This document shows positions 8,236-16,269 of a stretch of 64,000 nt of DNA, piece after piece. Position 1 is the first letter of the stretch, and every line of letters starts with the position of its first letter. Both the position numbers and the translations under genes were made by a program. The stretch lies in NCBI GenBank assembly GCA_029572955.1, contig JAKPQE010000110.1, forward strand, positions 1-64,000. Reading direction: 5' to 3'. Source of the stretch: Pseudomonadota bacterium. GTDB lineage: Bacteria; Pseudomonadota; Alphaproteobacteria; Rhizobiales; JAKPQE01. The notes beneath the pieces were generated by a model, which saw only the letters and a program-made list of their open reading frames with translations, was not told where the DNA came from and searched no databases.

Positions 8236-9390
8236 TCAGGCCGCGACGGGAACGGGGCGGCGCGCCAGGGTACGGCCGAGCCAGCGGCCGAGGCGCCACA
8301 GGCGGCGGGTGACGATGGTAAGGGCGACGAGCGTCCAGAAGACCGCGCCGGCGAGCCAGGCGACGGCCGAGACGAGAACGGCGCCGAGGGTCAGCGCGCC
8401 GTCGGCGAGGAGCACGAGGGCGCCGCGGGTCGCCTTGCCGAAACGCTGCGAGACGCGCGCGAGGCGGCCGACTTCGGCGGCATCGTCGGCGCGGGCGAGC
8501 ACCTGCAGCGTGCCGCGATAGCCGGTGTTGCGACCGACGACCGCGACGTCGTCGGCGAGCTGGCGGATCGCCGCGCCAGGACCGGGACGCAGCACCGAGC
8601 GCGCCGCACCCTTGGCCGCCGCCCCGTCGAAGCGCGCGACCGCCTTGCCGACCGCGCCGAGGGCCTTGGTGTCGACGGCCTCGCGGGCCAGCCGACCGAC
8701 CTCGCGGGCGAGCGGGCGCGACAGGCGGCCGGCGCGGCTCGCCGCCTTCAGGGTGCTGACGCCGGCCTTGGCCGGCGTGCCGGAACCGAAGGAAGCGACC
8801 GTGACCGCGGTCAGCCCGAGGCCGACGGCGGCGAGCGCCACCATCGTGGTGTCGACCGGCCGGCCGGCGAGATGGTTGCCCGCCTCGCGGAAGAGATCGC
8901 GGATATCGCCGAAGCCCGAGAGGTCGGCGGCGATCGATCCGGCAAGCTCGGTCTCGGTCGTCGCGGTGCCGGAGACGAAGCCGTTCCAGGCGTCGCTCGC
9001 CACCCGCACCTCTTCGACCGCCCGGGCCGCGGCGATCTCGCGCCCGGCATCGGGACCGACATCGACTCCCTTTTCGCGTGCGAGGTCGGCGAGGCTTTCG
9101 GCAAGCCCGGCATCGCCGGCCGCGATCGCCTCGGCAAAGGCCGTCCGGTAGTCGGCGGCCTTGCGGCCGGCGAGGTGCCAGTCGGCGACGGCGACCGGAT
9201 CGTCGCCGGCCCGCAGCAGCGTCAGCGCCGCCTCGGCGCGTGGCAGGAACAGGATGGCGGCGGCGGCAAGGCCGAGCACGAGGGCAAGTTCGGCGAGACA
9301 GCGGGCACGGCGCCATCGACGACCCGGCCCCGTCCGCGCGGTCTGCGGCGGGGTGCGGAAGGCCGTCTCGTCCTTTGGCCGTTCGGTCAT
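8236..9390 (-). CDS. Membrane protein of unknown function
   Basis: A 384-residue protein I cannot assign. A short basic N-terminus (GPGRRWRRAR, residues 21-30) is followed by a hydrophobic segment at 31-50, a largely soluble, acidic, alpha-helical part to about 180, a second segment at 182-201, another polar stretch rich in Ala/Gly/Arg, and two C-terminal segments at about 322-358. The tail is strongly basic (RRLWRLGRWLGRTLARR). The start ATG at 9390 (MTERPKDE) is preferred over an in-frame codon 12 residues upstream. Conserved hypothetical membrane proteins with this layout occur in Rhizobiales, but I know no function. It lies downstream of pckG past a terminator, and upstream of the MATE exporter. 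Confidence 0.75.
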   Translation of the reverse strand: MTERPKDETAFRTPPQTARTGPGRRWRRARCLAELALVLGLAAAAILFLPRAEAALTLLRAGDDPVAVADWHLAGRKAADYRTAFAEAIAAGDAGLAESLADLAREKGVDVGPDAGREIAAARAVEEVRVASDAWNGFVSGTATTETELAGSIAADLSGFGDIRDLFREAGNHLAGRPVDTTMVALAAVGLGLTAVTVASFGSGTPAKAGVSTLKAASRAGRLSRPLAREVGRLAREAVDTKALGAVGKAVARFDGAAAKGAARSVLRPGPGAAIRQLADDVAVVGRNTGYRGTLQVLARADDAAEVGRLARVSQRFGKATRGALVLLADGALTLGAVLVSAVAWLAGAVFWTLVALTIVTRRLWRLGRWLGRTLARRPVPVAA

Positions 9391-9430
9391 GCCCGAAGAT
9401 ATGGGCGGGCAATCGGGCACCACCAAGGCG

Positions 9431-9462
9431 AAAAAGCGAAGGGCCGGCGCAGCGGCCGGCCC
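9431..9462 (-). terminator. Intrinsic terminator after pckG
   Basis: An 8-base-pair stem (9441-9448 with 9455-9462), followed on the minus strand by TTCGCTTTTT. It lies 33 bases past the pckG stop. Confidence 0.85.
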
Positions 9463-9495
9463 TCCCCTCGTCTCGTATTGCTTCGCGGCGTGCCG

Positions 9496-11325
9496 TCAGG
9501 CGGCCGAGCTCCAGACGTCCGGCGCACCCTTGGCGCGGTCTTCGAGAGCCTTGCGCTCGGCTTCCATCTCGGCCGGCAGGGCATCGCCGAACTGGCCGAA
9601 ATAGTCCTTCAGCGCATCGGCCTCGTGGACCGCGCCGGCGCGGGCGATGTCGGTGATGCCGTGGTACTTGTCGCGACCGAAGTCGAGGCCGGCCCAGTTG
9701 ATCGCCTGATAGCTCGGCATCATGCCGAACGGGCTCTCGACGGCCTCGGTGCGGCCCTTGACGCGCTCGACGATCCACTCGAGGACGCGCATGTTCTGGC
9801 CGAAGCCCGGCCAGATGAACTTGCCGTTGTCGTCCTTGCGGAACCAGTTGACGCGGAAGATCTTCGGCAGCTTCAGGCCCTCGCGCTCGGCGAAGGTCAG
9901 CCAGTGGCCCCAGTATTCCGCCATGTTGTAGCCGATGAACGGCAGCATGGCGAAGGGATCGCGGCGGATGGATTCCTGGCCGATGGCGGCGGCGGTCGCT
10001 TCCGACCCCATCGAGGCGGCGAGGAAGACGCCGTGCTGCCAGTCGAAGGCCTCGTAGACGAGCGGGAAGGTGCTCGACAGGCGGCCGCCGAACAGGAAGG
10101 CGCTGATCGGCACGCCCTCGGGATCCTCCCAGGCCGGGTCGATGGTCGGGCACTGGCCGGCCGGCGCGGTGAAGCGGCTGTTGGGATGGGCCGCCGGGGT
10201 GCCGGACGCCGGCGTCCACTCGTTGCCCTTCCAGTCGATGGCGTGGGCCGGCGGCTCGCCGTCCATGCCTTCCCACCACACGTCGCCATCGTCGGTCAGC
10301 GCGACGTTGGTGAAGATGCAGTTGGCCCGAAGGGTCTCCATGGCCATCGGATTGGACTTGTAGTTGGTGCCCGGGGCGACGCCGAAGAAGCCGTATTCCG
10401 GATTGATGGCGCGCAGCGTGCCGTCCGGGCGCGGCTTGATCCAGGCGATGTCGTCACCGACGGTGGTCGCCTTCCAGCCTTCGAGCCCCTTCGGCGGCAG
10501 CACCATGGCGAGGTTGGTCTTGCCGCAGGCGCTCGGGAAGGCGCCGGCGACATAGGTGCGCTCGCCGTCCGGCGACTCGAGGCCGAGGATCAGCATGTGC
10601 TCGGCGAGCCAGCCCTCGTCGCGGGCCATGGTCGAGGCGATGCGCAGGGCGAGACACTTCTTGCCGAGGAGCGCGTTGCCGCCATAGCCGGAGCCGTAGG
10701 ACCAGATCTCGCGGGTCTCCGGATAGTGGACGATGTACTTGTTGTCGATGTCGGGCTCGCACGGCCAGGGCACGTCGGCCTGACCGTCCGCCAGCGGCGC
10801 GCCGACCGAATGGACGCACGGGATGAAGAAGCCGTCCTCGCCGATCGAGTCGAGCACCGCGGTGCCGACGCGGGTCATGATGTGCATGTTGACGACGACG
10901 TAAGGGCTGTCGGTGATCTCGATGGCGTTGTAGGCGATCGGCGAGCCGATCGGACCCATGCTGAAGGGGATGACGTACATCGTCCGGCCCTTCATGCAGC
11001 CGGCGAAGGCCTTGTCGAGCGTCGCGCGCATCTCGGCCGGGGCCATCCAGTTGTTGGTCGGGCCGGCGTCTTCCTTCTTCTCGGTGCAGATGAAGGTGCG
11101 GTTCTCGACGCGGGCGACGTCGCTCGGATGGGAGCGGCACAGATAGCTGTTCGGGCGCTTCTCCCCGTCGAGGCGAACGAAGGTTCCCGAGTCGACCATC
11201 TCCTGACACAGGCGATCGTATTCCTCGGTGGAGCCGTCGCACCAGACCACCGCGTCCGGTGTCGTCAGTGCCGCAACACGATCGACGAAGTCGATCAGTT
11301 TCTGATTCCTGGTCGGAGCGGTCAT
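9496..11325 (-). CDS. pckG: Phosphoenolpyruvate carboxykinase (GTP)
   Basis: A 609-residue enzyme that converts oxaloacetate and GTP to PEP in gluconeogenesis. It belongs to the GTP-dependent family: [12 protein letters not shown] contains the P-loop and active-site cysteine, and [25 protein letters not shown] and [14 protein letters not shown] are family blocks. The start at 11325 is chosen because GAGGGA lies seven bases upstream; an in-frame ATG at 11346 has no such site. The many alphaproteobacteria I know use the unrelated ATP-dependent PckA, so the GTP form is a point of interest. It is preceded by a hairpin at 11349-11370. Confidence 0.96.
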   Translation of the reverse strand: MTAPTRNQKLIDFVDRVAALTTPDAVVWCDGSTEEYDRLCQEMVDSGTFVRLDGEKRPNSYLCRSHPSDVARVENRTFICTEKKEDAGPTNNWMAPAEMRATLDKAFAGCMKGRTMYVIPFSMGPIGSPIAYNAIEITDSPYVVVNMHIMTRVGTAVLDSIGEDGFFIPCVHSVGAPLADGQADVPWPCEPDIDNKYIVHYPETREIWSYGSGYGGNALLGKKCLALRIASTMARDEGWLAEHMLILGLESPDGERTYVAGAFPSACGKTNLAMVLPPKGLEGWKATTVGDDIAWIKPRPDGTLRAINPEYGFFGVAPGTNYKSNPMAMETLRANCIFTNVALTDDGDVWWEGMDGEPPAHAIDWKGNEWTPASGTPAAHPNSRFTAPAGQCPTIDPAWEDPEGVPISAFLFGGRLSSTFPLVYEAFDWQHGVFLAASMGSEATAAAIGQESIRRDPFAMLPFIGYNMAEYWGHWLTFAEREGLKLPKIFRVNWFRKDDNGKFIWPGFGQNMRVLEWIVERVKGRTEAVESPFGMMPSYQAINWAGLDFGRDKYHGITDIARAGAVHEADALKDYFGQFGDALPAEMEAERKALEDRAKGAPDVWSSAA

Positions 11326-11348
11326 GGGGGTCCCTCGCACGGTCATCG

Positions 11349-11370
11349 GTTGGAGATAGTTGCCTCCAAC
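11349..11370 (-). promoter_or_regulatory. Inverted repeat in the pckG leader
   Basis: GTTGGAG (11349-11355) and CTCCAAC (11364-11370) form a perfect 7-base inverted repeat with an 8-base spacer. It begins 24 bases upstream of the pckG start codon. It could be an operator or an mRNA hairpin. Confidence 0.45.
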
Positions 11371-11695
11371 AATCTTCTCATCTCAGCGGCACGCAACCTC
11401 GACAAAGGTCGGAAAATCAGCGGCGCCAAAGGGTTCCAAACAGCGAAGTCTAGGTCATTTCGCACCGCAAGCAACCCGGAACGGGGCGGCGGATTCGCGC
11501 GGATCGCGACCAACCCGCTGAAAACCGGGCAGATTGCGGGCAAGCCCTGACGTGGCGTCAGCGCCGCCGGCCGTTTCGCCGGTTCACGAAACCGAGGCCT
11601 GCGATTTCGGAATGGCCGCCCTTCGACCGGCGATCGGCTCGGATTGCGGCGATAACGCGCGGCGACCGGTGGCAGATACGTTGCCGCCGGACGCG

Positions 11696-11730
11696 AAAAG
11701 GCCCCCGGCGAGGGCACGCCGGAGGCCTTT
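11696..11730 (-). terminator. Intrinsic terminator after the small secreted protein gene
   Basis: Arms AAAGGCC/GGCCTTT (11697-11703 and 11724-11730) and CCGGC/GCCGG (11705-11709 and 11718-11722) with one internal mismatch; on the minus strand the stem runs into a TTTT tract. Confidence 0.8.
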
Positions 11731-11763
11731 CGTTCGCCGGTCCGCGCCGCGGCGCGGCAGGGA

Positions 11764-12114
11764 TCACTTGCCGTATTTCGCGACGATGTCGTTGTAGGCG
11801 GCGGCCCAGGCGCCGCGCGGGTCGCAGACCTTGTCCCAGTCCGCGGCGCCGAGCGCGTTCTCGGTCTCCAGATAGAGCTTGTCGGCATCGTCGTCGGAGA
11901 GCTGCATCTTGCCGACGAGTTCGTCCATCGCCGCGCCGATGGCCTCGGCCTGATCGTCCGACATCTCGAAATTGCAGGCGTCGGCCGAAATGGCGACCTT
12001 GTAGAGAGCAACGAGCGCTTCGCGGTCGTCGGCCCGGGCGGCACCGGGCAGAGCGAGAGCGGCGAGCGCGCCGACGGCGAAGGCCGTCGAGGCAAGCATG
12101 CGACCGGTCCACAT
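11764..12114 (-). CDS. Small secreted protein of unknown function
   Basis: A 116-residue protein with an N-terminal signal peptide (hydrophobic segment about residues 7-22, then ALPGAARADD, with probable cleavage after ARA near residue 28). The mature part is acidic and helical with two cysteines (DACNFEMSD and DKVCDPRGAW) that could form a disulfide in the periplasm. The start at 12114 has GAGGAT eight bases upstream; an internal ATG at 12099 is an alternative. I do not recognise a family. It is downstream of the AsmA gene on the same strand with about 100 bases between, and is followed by a terminator. Confidence 0.75.
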   Translation of the reverse strand: MWTGRMLASTAFAVGALAALALPGAARADDREALVALYKVAISADACNFEMSDDQAEAIGAAMDELVGKMQLSDDDADKLYLETENALGAADWDKVCDPRGAWAAAYNDIVAKYGK

Positions 12115-12212
12115 GTGCGGGGATCCTCTGAAACACCGCCTCCTGCGGCGGCAGCGCCTGATATAGGCGAATCGCCCCCGCATCGCGAGTGAAATCGTGG
12201 ATCTGTGCCGGC

Positions 12213-15200
12213 TCAGCGGCCGAGCAGACCCTTGAGGAGATCGACCGCTTCGTCGGGCACCTGCAGCTGTTCTTCGGCCGGCGCCGGGGCGGGCGTCGCC
12301 TCGGCCGGGGCCGGCTCGGCAGGGGCCGTCGTCTTCTTGCCGCCGAGCGCCTTGCCGAGCGCCTTGGCGGCGGCACCGAGCGCCTTTTCCTGGTCGATCT
12401 TGCCGTCGCCGCGCACCAGGCCTTCGAGATCGAGACCGGCATCGCCGGTATTCTCGATGAGCTTGCGCACCGCTTCCTCGGTCTTCTCGCCGGCAAAGAG
12501 ACCGCCGCCGAGCTCGCGCAGCTGGGCGAAACCCGCCTCGGGGTTCTCCAGGATGCCGGCGATGTCGGGATAGATGCGCGGCTTCGACCAGGGGCCCTCG
12601 ATCACCACCGGCACCTTCATGCCCTGCAGATCCTCGCGGCCGCCCTGGCCCTTGAGCGAGGAAACGAGCATCGGCTCGACCTTGTAGGACAGGGTCTTTC
12701 TCGGCAGGTCGACGGTGCCGCCGCCGGTGAGGCGGACCAGCGGGCCGACCATCTTCAGATCGTCGTTGCGGGCGATGCCGTTGGCGATGGTGTAGTTCGC
12801 CGTGAGGCTGGCGAAGTCGGTCTTCTCGGTCTTGTTGTCCTGCCAGCCGAGGAGGACGTCGCTCGTCACGCCGCGGATCAGCTTGGCGACGTTGATGCCG
12901 CGCACGGCGCCGTCGGTAAAGGCGAAGGCGGCCTTGCCGCTGAGGCCCTCGACGAGTTCGAGCTGGCTCGCGCCGGCGGTTGCGACATCGAAGGAGATGG
13001 CGCCGGTCCCCTCGATGCGCTCGAAGCCGGCGGCATCGCGCAGGAACGGATAGGCGTCGAGGCCGCCGAGATCGAAGACCGCCGTCAGCGTCGCCTTTTC
13101 GCGGGTGCCGTCGAGCTCGAGGCGGCCCTTGCCGGCCCCCTTGTAGAGCGAGAGGCCGGAAAGATCGGCGTCGAGCACGCCGCCGGCGATCGTCACGCCG
13201 AGGGCGCTCGCGTCGATCGTCATGTCGCCGGCGAGGATCTTCTCGGCCGAGATCCTGAGGTCGGCATCGAGGGCGCGAAGGCCCGAGAAGTCGATCGGCG
13301 TCGTGTCCCAGCCGCCGCCCGCGGCAGCCGCCTTGCCGCCGCCGCCACCGCCGCCGGCGGGCGCGCTGCCGCCGACCGAGGCGCCGAGATAGGGATTGAC
13401 GTCGAGGGTCGAGAGGGCGAGCCGGCCGGTGACGTTGGGCTTGGCACCGAAGACGACGCGGCCCTCGCCGGTGCCGGACGAGCCGTCGAGCGCGATGGTG
13501 GCGTCCGAGAAGGTGACCGTCTCGGGCCCGGCCTCCAGCACGCCGTCGATGGCGAAGCGGCCGAGGCCGGCGCCCGGGGCGAGCGGCTGGCCGACCCAGG
13601 CGAGCAGATCGCGCAGCGAGGCGGTCTTCAGCCGGACGCGGCCGGCGAGCGCGGTCTTTGCCCCGGCCGCGACCGTGCCGGAGAAGCCCGCTTCGAGGCG
13701 CTTGGCGACGACGTCGACCGAGGCCTCGGTGCGGCCGTCCTCCAGGAAGGCGCGCGGCGAGAGCCCGGCCTTGACGTCGAAGCGCTCGCCGCGCCAGACG
13801 AGCGACCCGGTCGCCTTGACCGGGGCGGCGAGCGAGGCGAAATCGGCGCGGATGTTGATCTTCTCGACGACGTCGGCGGCCGGGTCGCCGCCGACCGCAT
13901 CCTTCAGGCCGAGCCCGGCGACGCGGCCGTCGGCGAGGCGCAGCGTGCCTTTGCCGTCGAGGCTTTTGGCAAGCGCCGCGCGGGTTGCGCCCCTCGCCGA
14001 AAAGCTCATGTCGAGGCTCGCCGCGCCACTCGCCGGCAAGGGCCGGGCGGCGACCTTGCCGATCGCCTCGAGATCGAGGCCGTCGAGCATGACCGTGCCG
14101 GCAAAGGCCGGTGTCTTCCTGGTCGCGTCGGCGACGAGGCGGGCGCGGGCGCGGCCGCCGAGGGCCTTGGCATCGAAGAGCGAGAGTTCGAGCCGGCGAT
14201 CGACGAGCTCGACGCCGAGGCCGACATTGCGCGCCTCGGCCCCCGAGACGACGAGTTCGCCGATGTCGAGCTCGACGGCGGCATCGAGCGCGGCAAGGGC
14301 CGAAAGGTCGATCGGCGCGTCGGCTGCGTCCGCCTTGGCCGCATCGGCCTTGCCGGATCCGGCGGCCGGCGCCGGGGCGGCGGCGCTCGTCAGGCGATCG
14401 AGGTCGAGACGGTCGACGACACCGCGGGCGTCGATGCGCGGCCGTGCGCCGAAGAGGCTGAGGCTGGCGTCGGCGGTGAGCGTGCCACCGGCGAGGCCGA
14501 GCCTCAGGCCTTCGGCGGCGATCGCCTTTTCGCCGGCAAAGAGCCGGGTGTCGAGGCTCGCGGCGCCGAGGCCGCGCGGCGCGGCGGCAAGGCCGAGCCA
14601 GTCGAAGAGCGCGTCGAGCGAGGGAATCGCGGCCGAGACGTCGCCCTCGAAGGCGGTGACGGCCTTCGGCGCGAGCGTGCCTTTCGCCTCGAGCTTCGCC
14701 TTGTCGCCGGCAAGAGCGAGGCGGAGCGGCGCGGCACCGTCGGCAAGGAGGGCGCCGGGTCCGTCGATGCCGGCGTCGATCGTCACGGTCTCGCCCTTGT
14801 AGCGGACGCTGCCGGTGATCTCGCTCTCGTCGGTCGGCGAGGGCAGGCGCGCCGAGAGGTCGATTGCCTCGACCCTTTCGTCGCGGCCGCTCGCCGCATC
14901 ACGATAGACGAGGGTGCCGTTCTCGATATCGACGCGGCCGAGCCAGAAGGCGGCCGGATCGAAGCCGCCGCCGGCAGCGGGAGCACCCGGTTCGGCGGGC
15001 GCGGCGGTCGCGCCGTCGCCGGCGGGCTTCTGGAAATCCCAGTTGGGCCGGCCCGCGGCGTCGACCTCGAGGGTGATCACCGGCTCGCGCAGGCGCACGC
15101 CGGTCACTTCCAGGCGGCCCGAGAGCATCGGCAGCAGCGCGACGCCGACGTCGAGGCCGGCGAGGCGGACCATTTCGCCCTCGCCGCCGGGGCCGGACAG

Positions 15201-15407
15201 CGCGGCATCGGAGATCGAGACGGCGACGCGGGGGACGAGCGAGAATCTGGCGGAGCCGACGAGATCGAGCCGGCGGCCGGTCGCCTCGGCGACGGCCTTT
15301 GTGACCTTGCCCTTGACGAAGCCGGTCTCGACGAAGGCCGGCGCGACCACGAGAACGGCCGCGATCACGGCGACGATCACCACGGCGGCGATGGCAATTC
15401 TCTTCAT
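12213..15407 (-). CDS. AsmA-family envelope protein
   Basis: A 1064-residue protein with an N-terminal membrane anchor (residues about 3-25, KRIAIAAVVIVAVIAAVLVV) and a very long periplasmic part. The AsmA N-terminal domain follows (GRRLDLVGSARFSLVPRVAV near residue 45), and the C-terminal half has the AsmA_2 pattern (GTGAISFDVATAG, ALGGK-like SLKGQGGRED). AsmA-like proteins are TamB-related and probably take part in phospholipid transport or outer-membrane homeostasis. An odd Gly/Ala-rich linker (GGGGGGGKAAAAGGG) lies around residue 690. The tail (about 1030-1050) is Pro/Ala/Glu-rich. Directly downstream of two small membrane-protein genes. Confidence 0.9.
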   Translation of the reverse strand: MKRIAIAAVVIVAVIAAVLVVAPAFVETGFVKGKVTKAVAEATGRRLDLVGSARFSLVPRVAVSISDAALSGPGGEGEMVRLAGLDVGVALLPMLSGRLEVTGVRLREPVITLEVDAAGRPNWDFQKPAGDGATAAPAEPGAPAAGGGFDPAAFWLGRVDIENGTLVYRDAASGRDERVEAIDLSARLPSPTDESEITGSVRYKGETVTIDAGIDGPGALLADGAAPLRLALAGDKAKLEAKGTLAPKAVTAFEGDVSAAIPSLDALFDWLGLAAAPRGLGAASLDTRLFAGEKAIAAEGLRLGLAGGTLTADASLSLFGARPRIDARGVVDRLDLDRLTSAAAPAPAAGSGKADAAKADAADAPIDLSALAALDAAVELDIGELVVSGAEARNVGLGVELVDRRLELSLFDAKALGGRARARLVADATRKTPAFAGTVMLDGLDLEAIGKVAARPLPASGAASLDMSFSARGATRAALAKSLDGKGTLRLADGRVAGLGLKDAVGGDPAADVVEKINIRADFASLAAPVKATGSLVWRGERFDVKAGLSPRAFLEDGRTEASVDVVAKRLEAGFSGTVAAGAKTALAGRVRLKTASLRDLLAWVGQPLAPGAGLGRFAIDGVLEAGPETVTFSDATIALDGSSGTGEGRVVFGAKPNVTGRLALSTLDVNPYLGASVGGSAPAGGGGGGGKAAAAGGGWDTTPIDFSGLRALDADLRISAEKILAGDMTIDASALGVTIAGGVLDADLSGLSLYKGAGKGRLELDGTREKATLTAVFDLGGLDAYPFLRDAAGFERIEGTGAISFDVATAGASQLELVEGLSGKAAFAFTDGAVRGINVAKLIRGVTSDVLLGWQDNKTEKTDFASLTANYTIANGIARNDDLKMVGPLVRLTGGGTVDLPRKTLSYKVEPMLVSSLKGQGGREDLQGMKVPVVIEGPWSKPRIYPDIAGILENPEAGFAQLRELGGGLFAGEKTEEAVRKLIENTGDAGLDLEGLVRGDGKIDQEKALGAAAKALGKALGGKKTTAPAEPAPAEATPAPAPAEEQLQVPDEAVDLLKGLLGR

Positions 15408-15518
15408 CGAGCGGCCCTTCCATCTTTCCGGGCATCGACCGGGCGCGATCCGCCTTCGCGCGAATCGCTCGGCAGCGCCGGATATGGCCCGGCATGGTGT
15501 CCGATGGCGGCGCCCGGC

Positions 15519-15839
15519 TCAACCGGCAAGGCTGAGGGCGACGATAAGCGCGGGCAGCGAGATGGCCGCCATCGTCGCGAGCCAGATCGCGAAGGCGACG
15601 CCATCGGTCTCGGTGCGGCCGGTCGCCCGCTCGAAGAGCGCCGCCGGCACGCCGGCAACCATGATGGTGGCCGTCGAGAGCAACAATGAGGCAAGGAGGA
15701 AGAGCATGCCGGTCGAGCCGACGAAAAACGCCGGCGCCATGACGAGGGCGATACCGATCGCCTGGGGCAGGAGCGGCGAGAAGAGGCCGTTGAGGATGCC
15801 GAGGGCGACGATGGTGAAGATGAAGAATTCGCGCGGCAT
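15519..15839 (-). CDS. Small membrane protein of unknown function
   Basis: A 106-residue, almost wholly hydrophobic protein with about four membrane segments (about residues 4-26, 28-48, 50-66 and 84-104), with one polar loop at about 68-82 (FERATGRTETDG). I do not recognise a family. Its start lies 12 bases downstream of the stop of the preceding small membrane protein gene, so the two are almost certainly co-transcribed. Its stop lies 111 bases before the AsmA start. Confidence 0.7.
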   Translation of the reverse strand: MPREFFIFTIVALGILNGLFSPLLPQAIGIALVMAPAFFVGSTGMLFLLASLLLSTATIMVAGVPAALFERATGRTETDGVAFAIWLATMAAISLPALIVALSLAG

Positions 15840-15851
15840 TTTCCCCCTCCC

Positions 15852-16163
15852 CTAGCCGGTCGCGACGGTCGGGGCGAGACCTGCCCCGGCGAGGCCGACG
15901 AGAAAGGCGAAGCGCGCGAGGAGCACCCAGAGCGCGGCAAAAAGAATGACGATGCGGGCCGGGACGGCGGCGGGCGTTATGAGGCCGACGAGGGCGAGCA
16001 GCGGATCGGTCAGCCGCACGAAGGCGCGGTTGATGTAGTTCGGCGCTTGCGGAGCGAAGAAGAACGACAGGAGGAAGCGGCCGAGGAGCGAATACATCAG
16101 CGCCGCCAGCGCATAGTTCGGCAGGTGGAAATACCAGTAGGCGAGAAAGGGATTGTCGGTCAC
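15852..16163 (-). CDS. Small membrane protein, YggT-like
   Basis: A 103-residue membrane protein with hydrophobic segments at about residues 12-36 and 55-95. The order 'segment, short loop NYINRAFVRLTDPLLALVG, segment' resembles the YggT family (usual length 80-190 residues), whose conserved core is R..L..T(D/E)P.L. YggT members are inner-membrane proteins of unclear role, linked in some bacteria to osmotic stress or membrane-protein organisation. The similarity is by eye and modest. It lies between the symporter gene (about 106 bases upstream) and the second small membrane protein. Confidence 0.65.
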   Translation of the reverse strand: MTDNPFLAYWYFHLPNYALAALMYSLLGRFLLSFFFAPQAPNYINRAFVRLTDPLLALVGLITPAAVPARIVILFAALWVLLARFAFLVGLAGAGLAPTVATG

Positions 16164-16269
16164 CGGCGGTGCCTTCGCTCGAGCCTGCGGCCGGCCGGCG
16201 CCGGCCGCAAGGTTCGGGCGGCGGAGCGCCCGTCGCGTCCCGCCGCCCGGCCTTCGTTCCGATGTGCCG

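Larger units (their letters stand above)
11326..11763. other. Intergenic region upstream of pckG
   Basis: A 438-base stretch without a supported gene. It contains the pckG leader inverted repeat (11349-11370), presumably the pckG promoter, and the terminator of the upstream secreted-protein gene (11696-11730). The short ORFs crossing it have no ribosome-binding sites. Confidence 0.6.

Noticed and set aside
8023-11550. A 1175-codon open frame on the plus strand opposite pckG and its neighbour
   Set aside because: A shadow of high-GC codon use on the other strand; it crosses two clear genes, their terminator and the pckG leader, with no domain of its own.
13310-13370. GC-rich triplet tract in the AsmA gene, considered as a simple-sequence repeat with phase variation
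   Set aside because: It encodes an in-frame Gly/Ala linker of irregular codons and is not a pure mononucleotide or dinucleotide tract that would slip.
12189-15689. An 1166-codon open frame on the plus strand opposite the AsmA gene
   Set aside because: Same reason: low-complexity charged translation, mirror of the AsmA coding strand, no start context.
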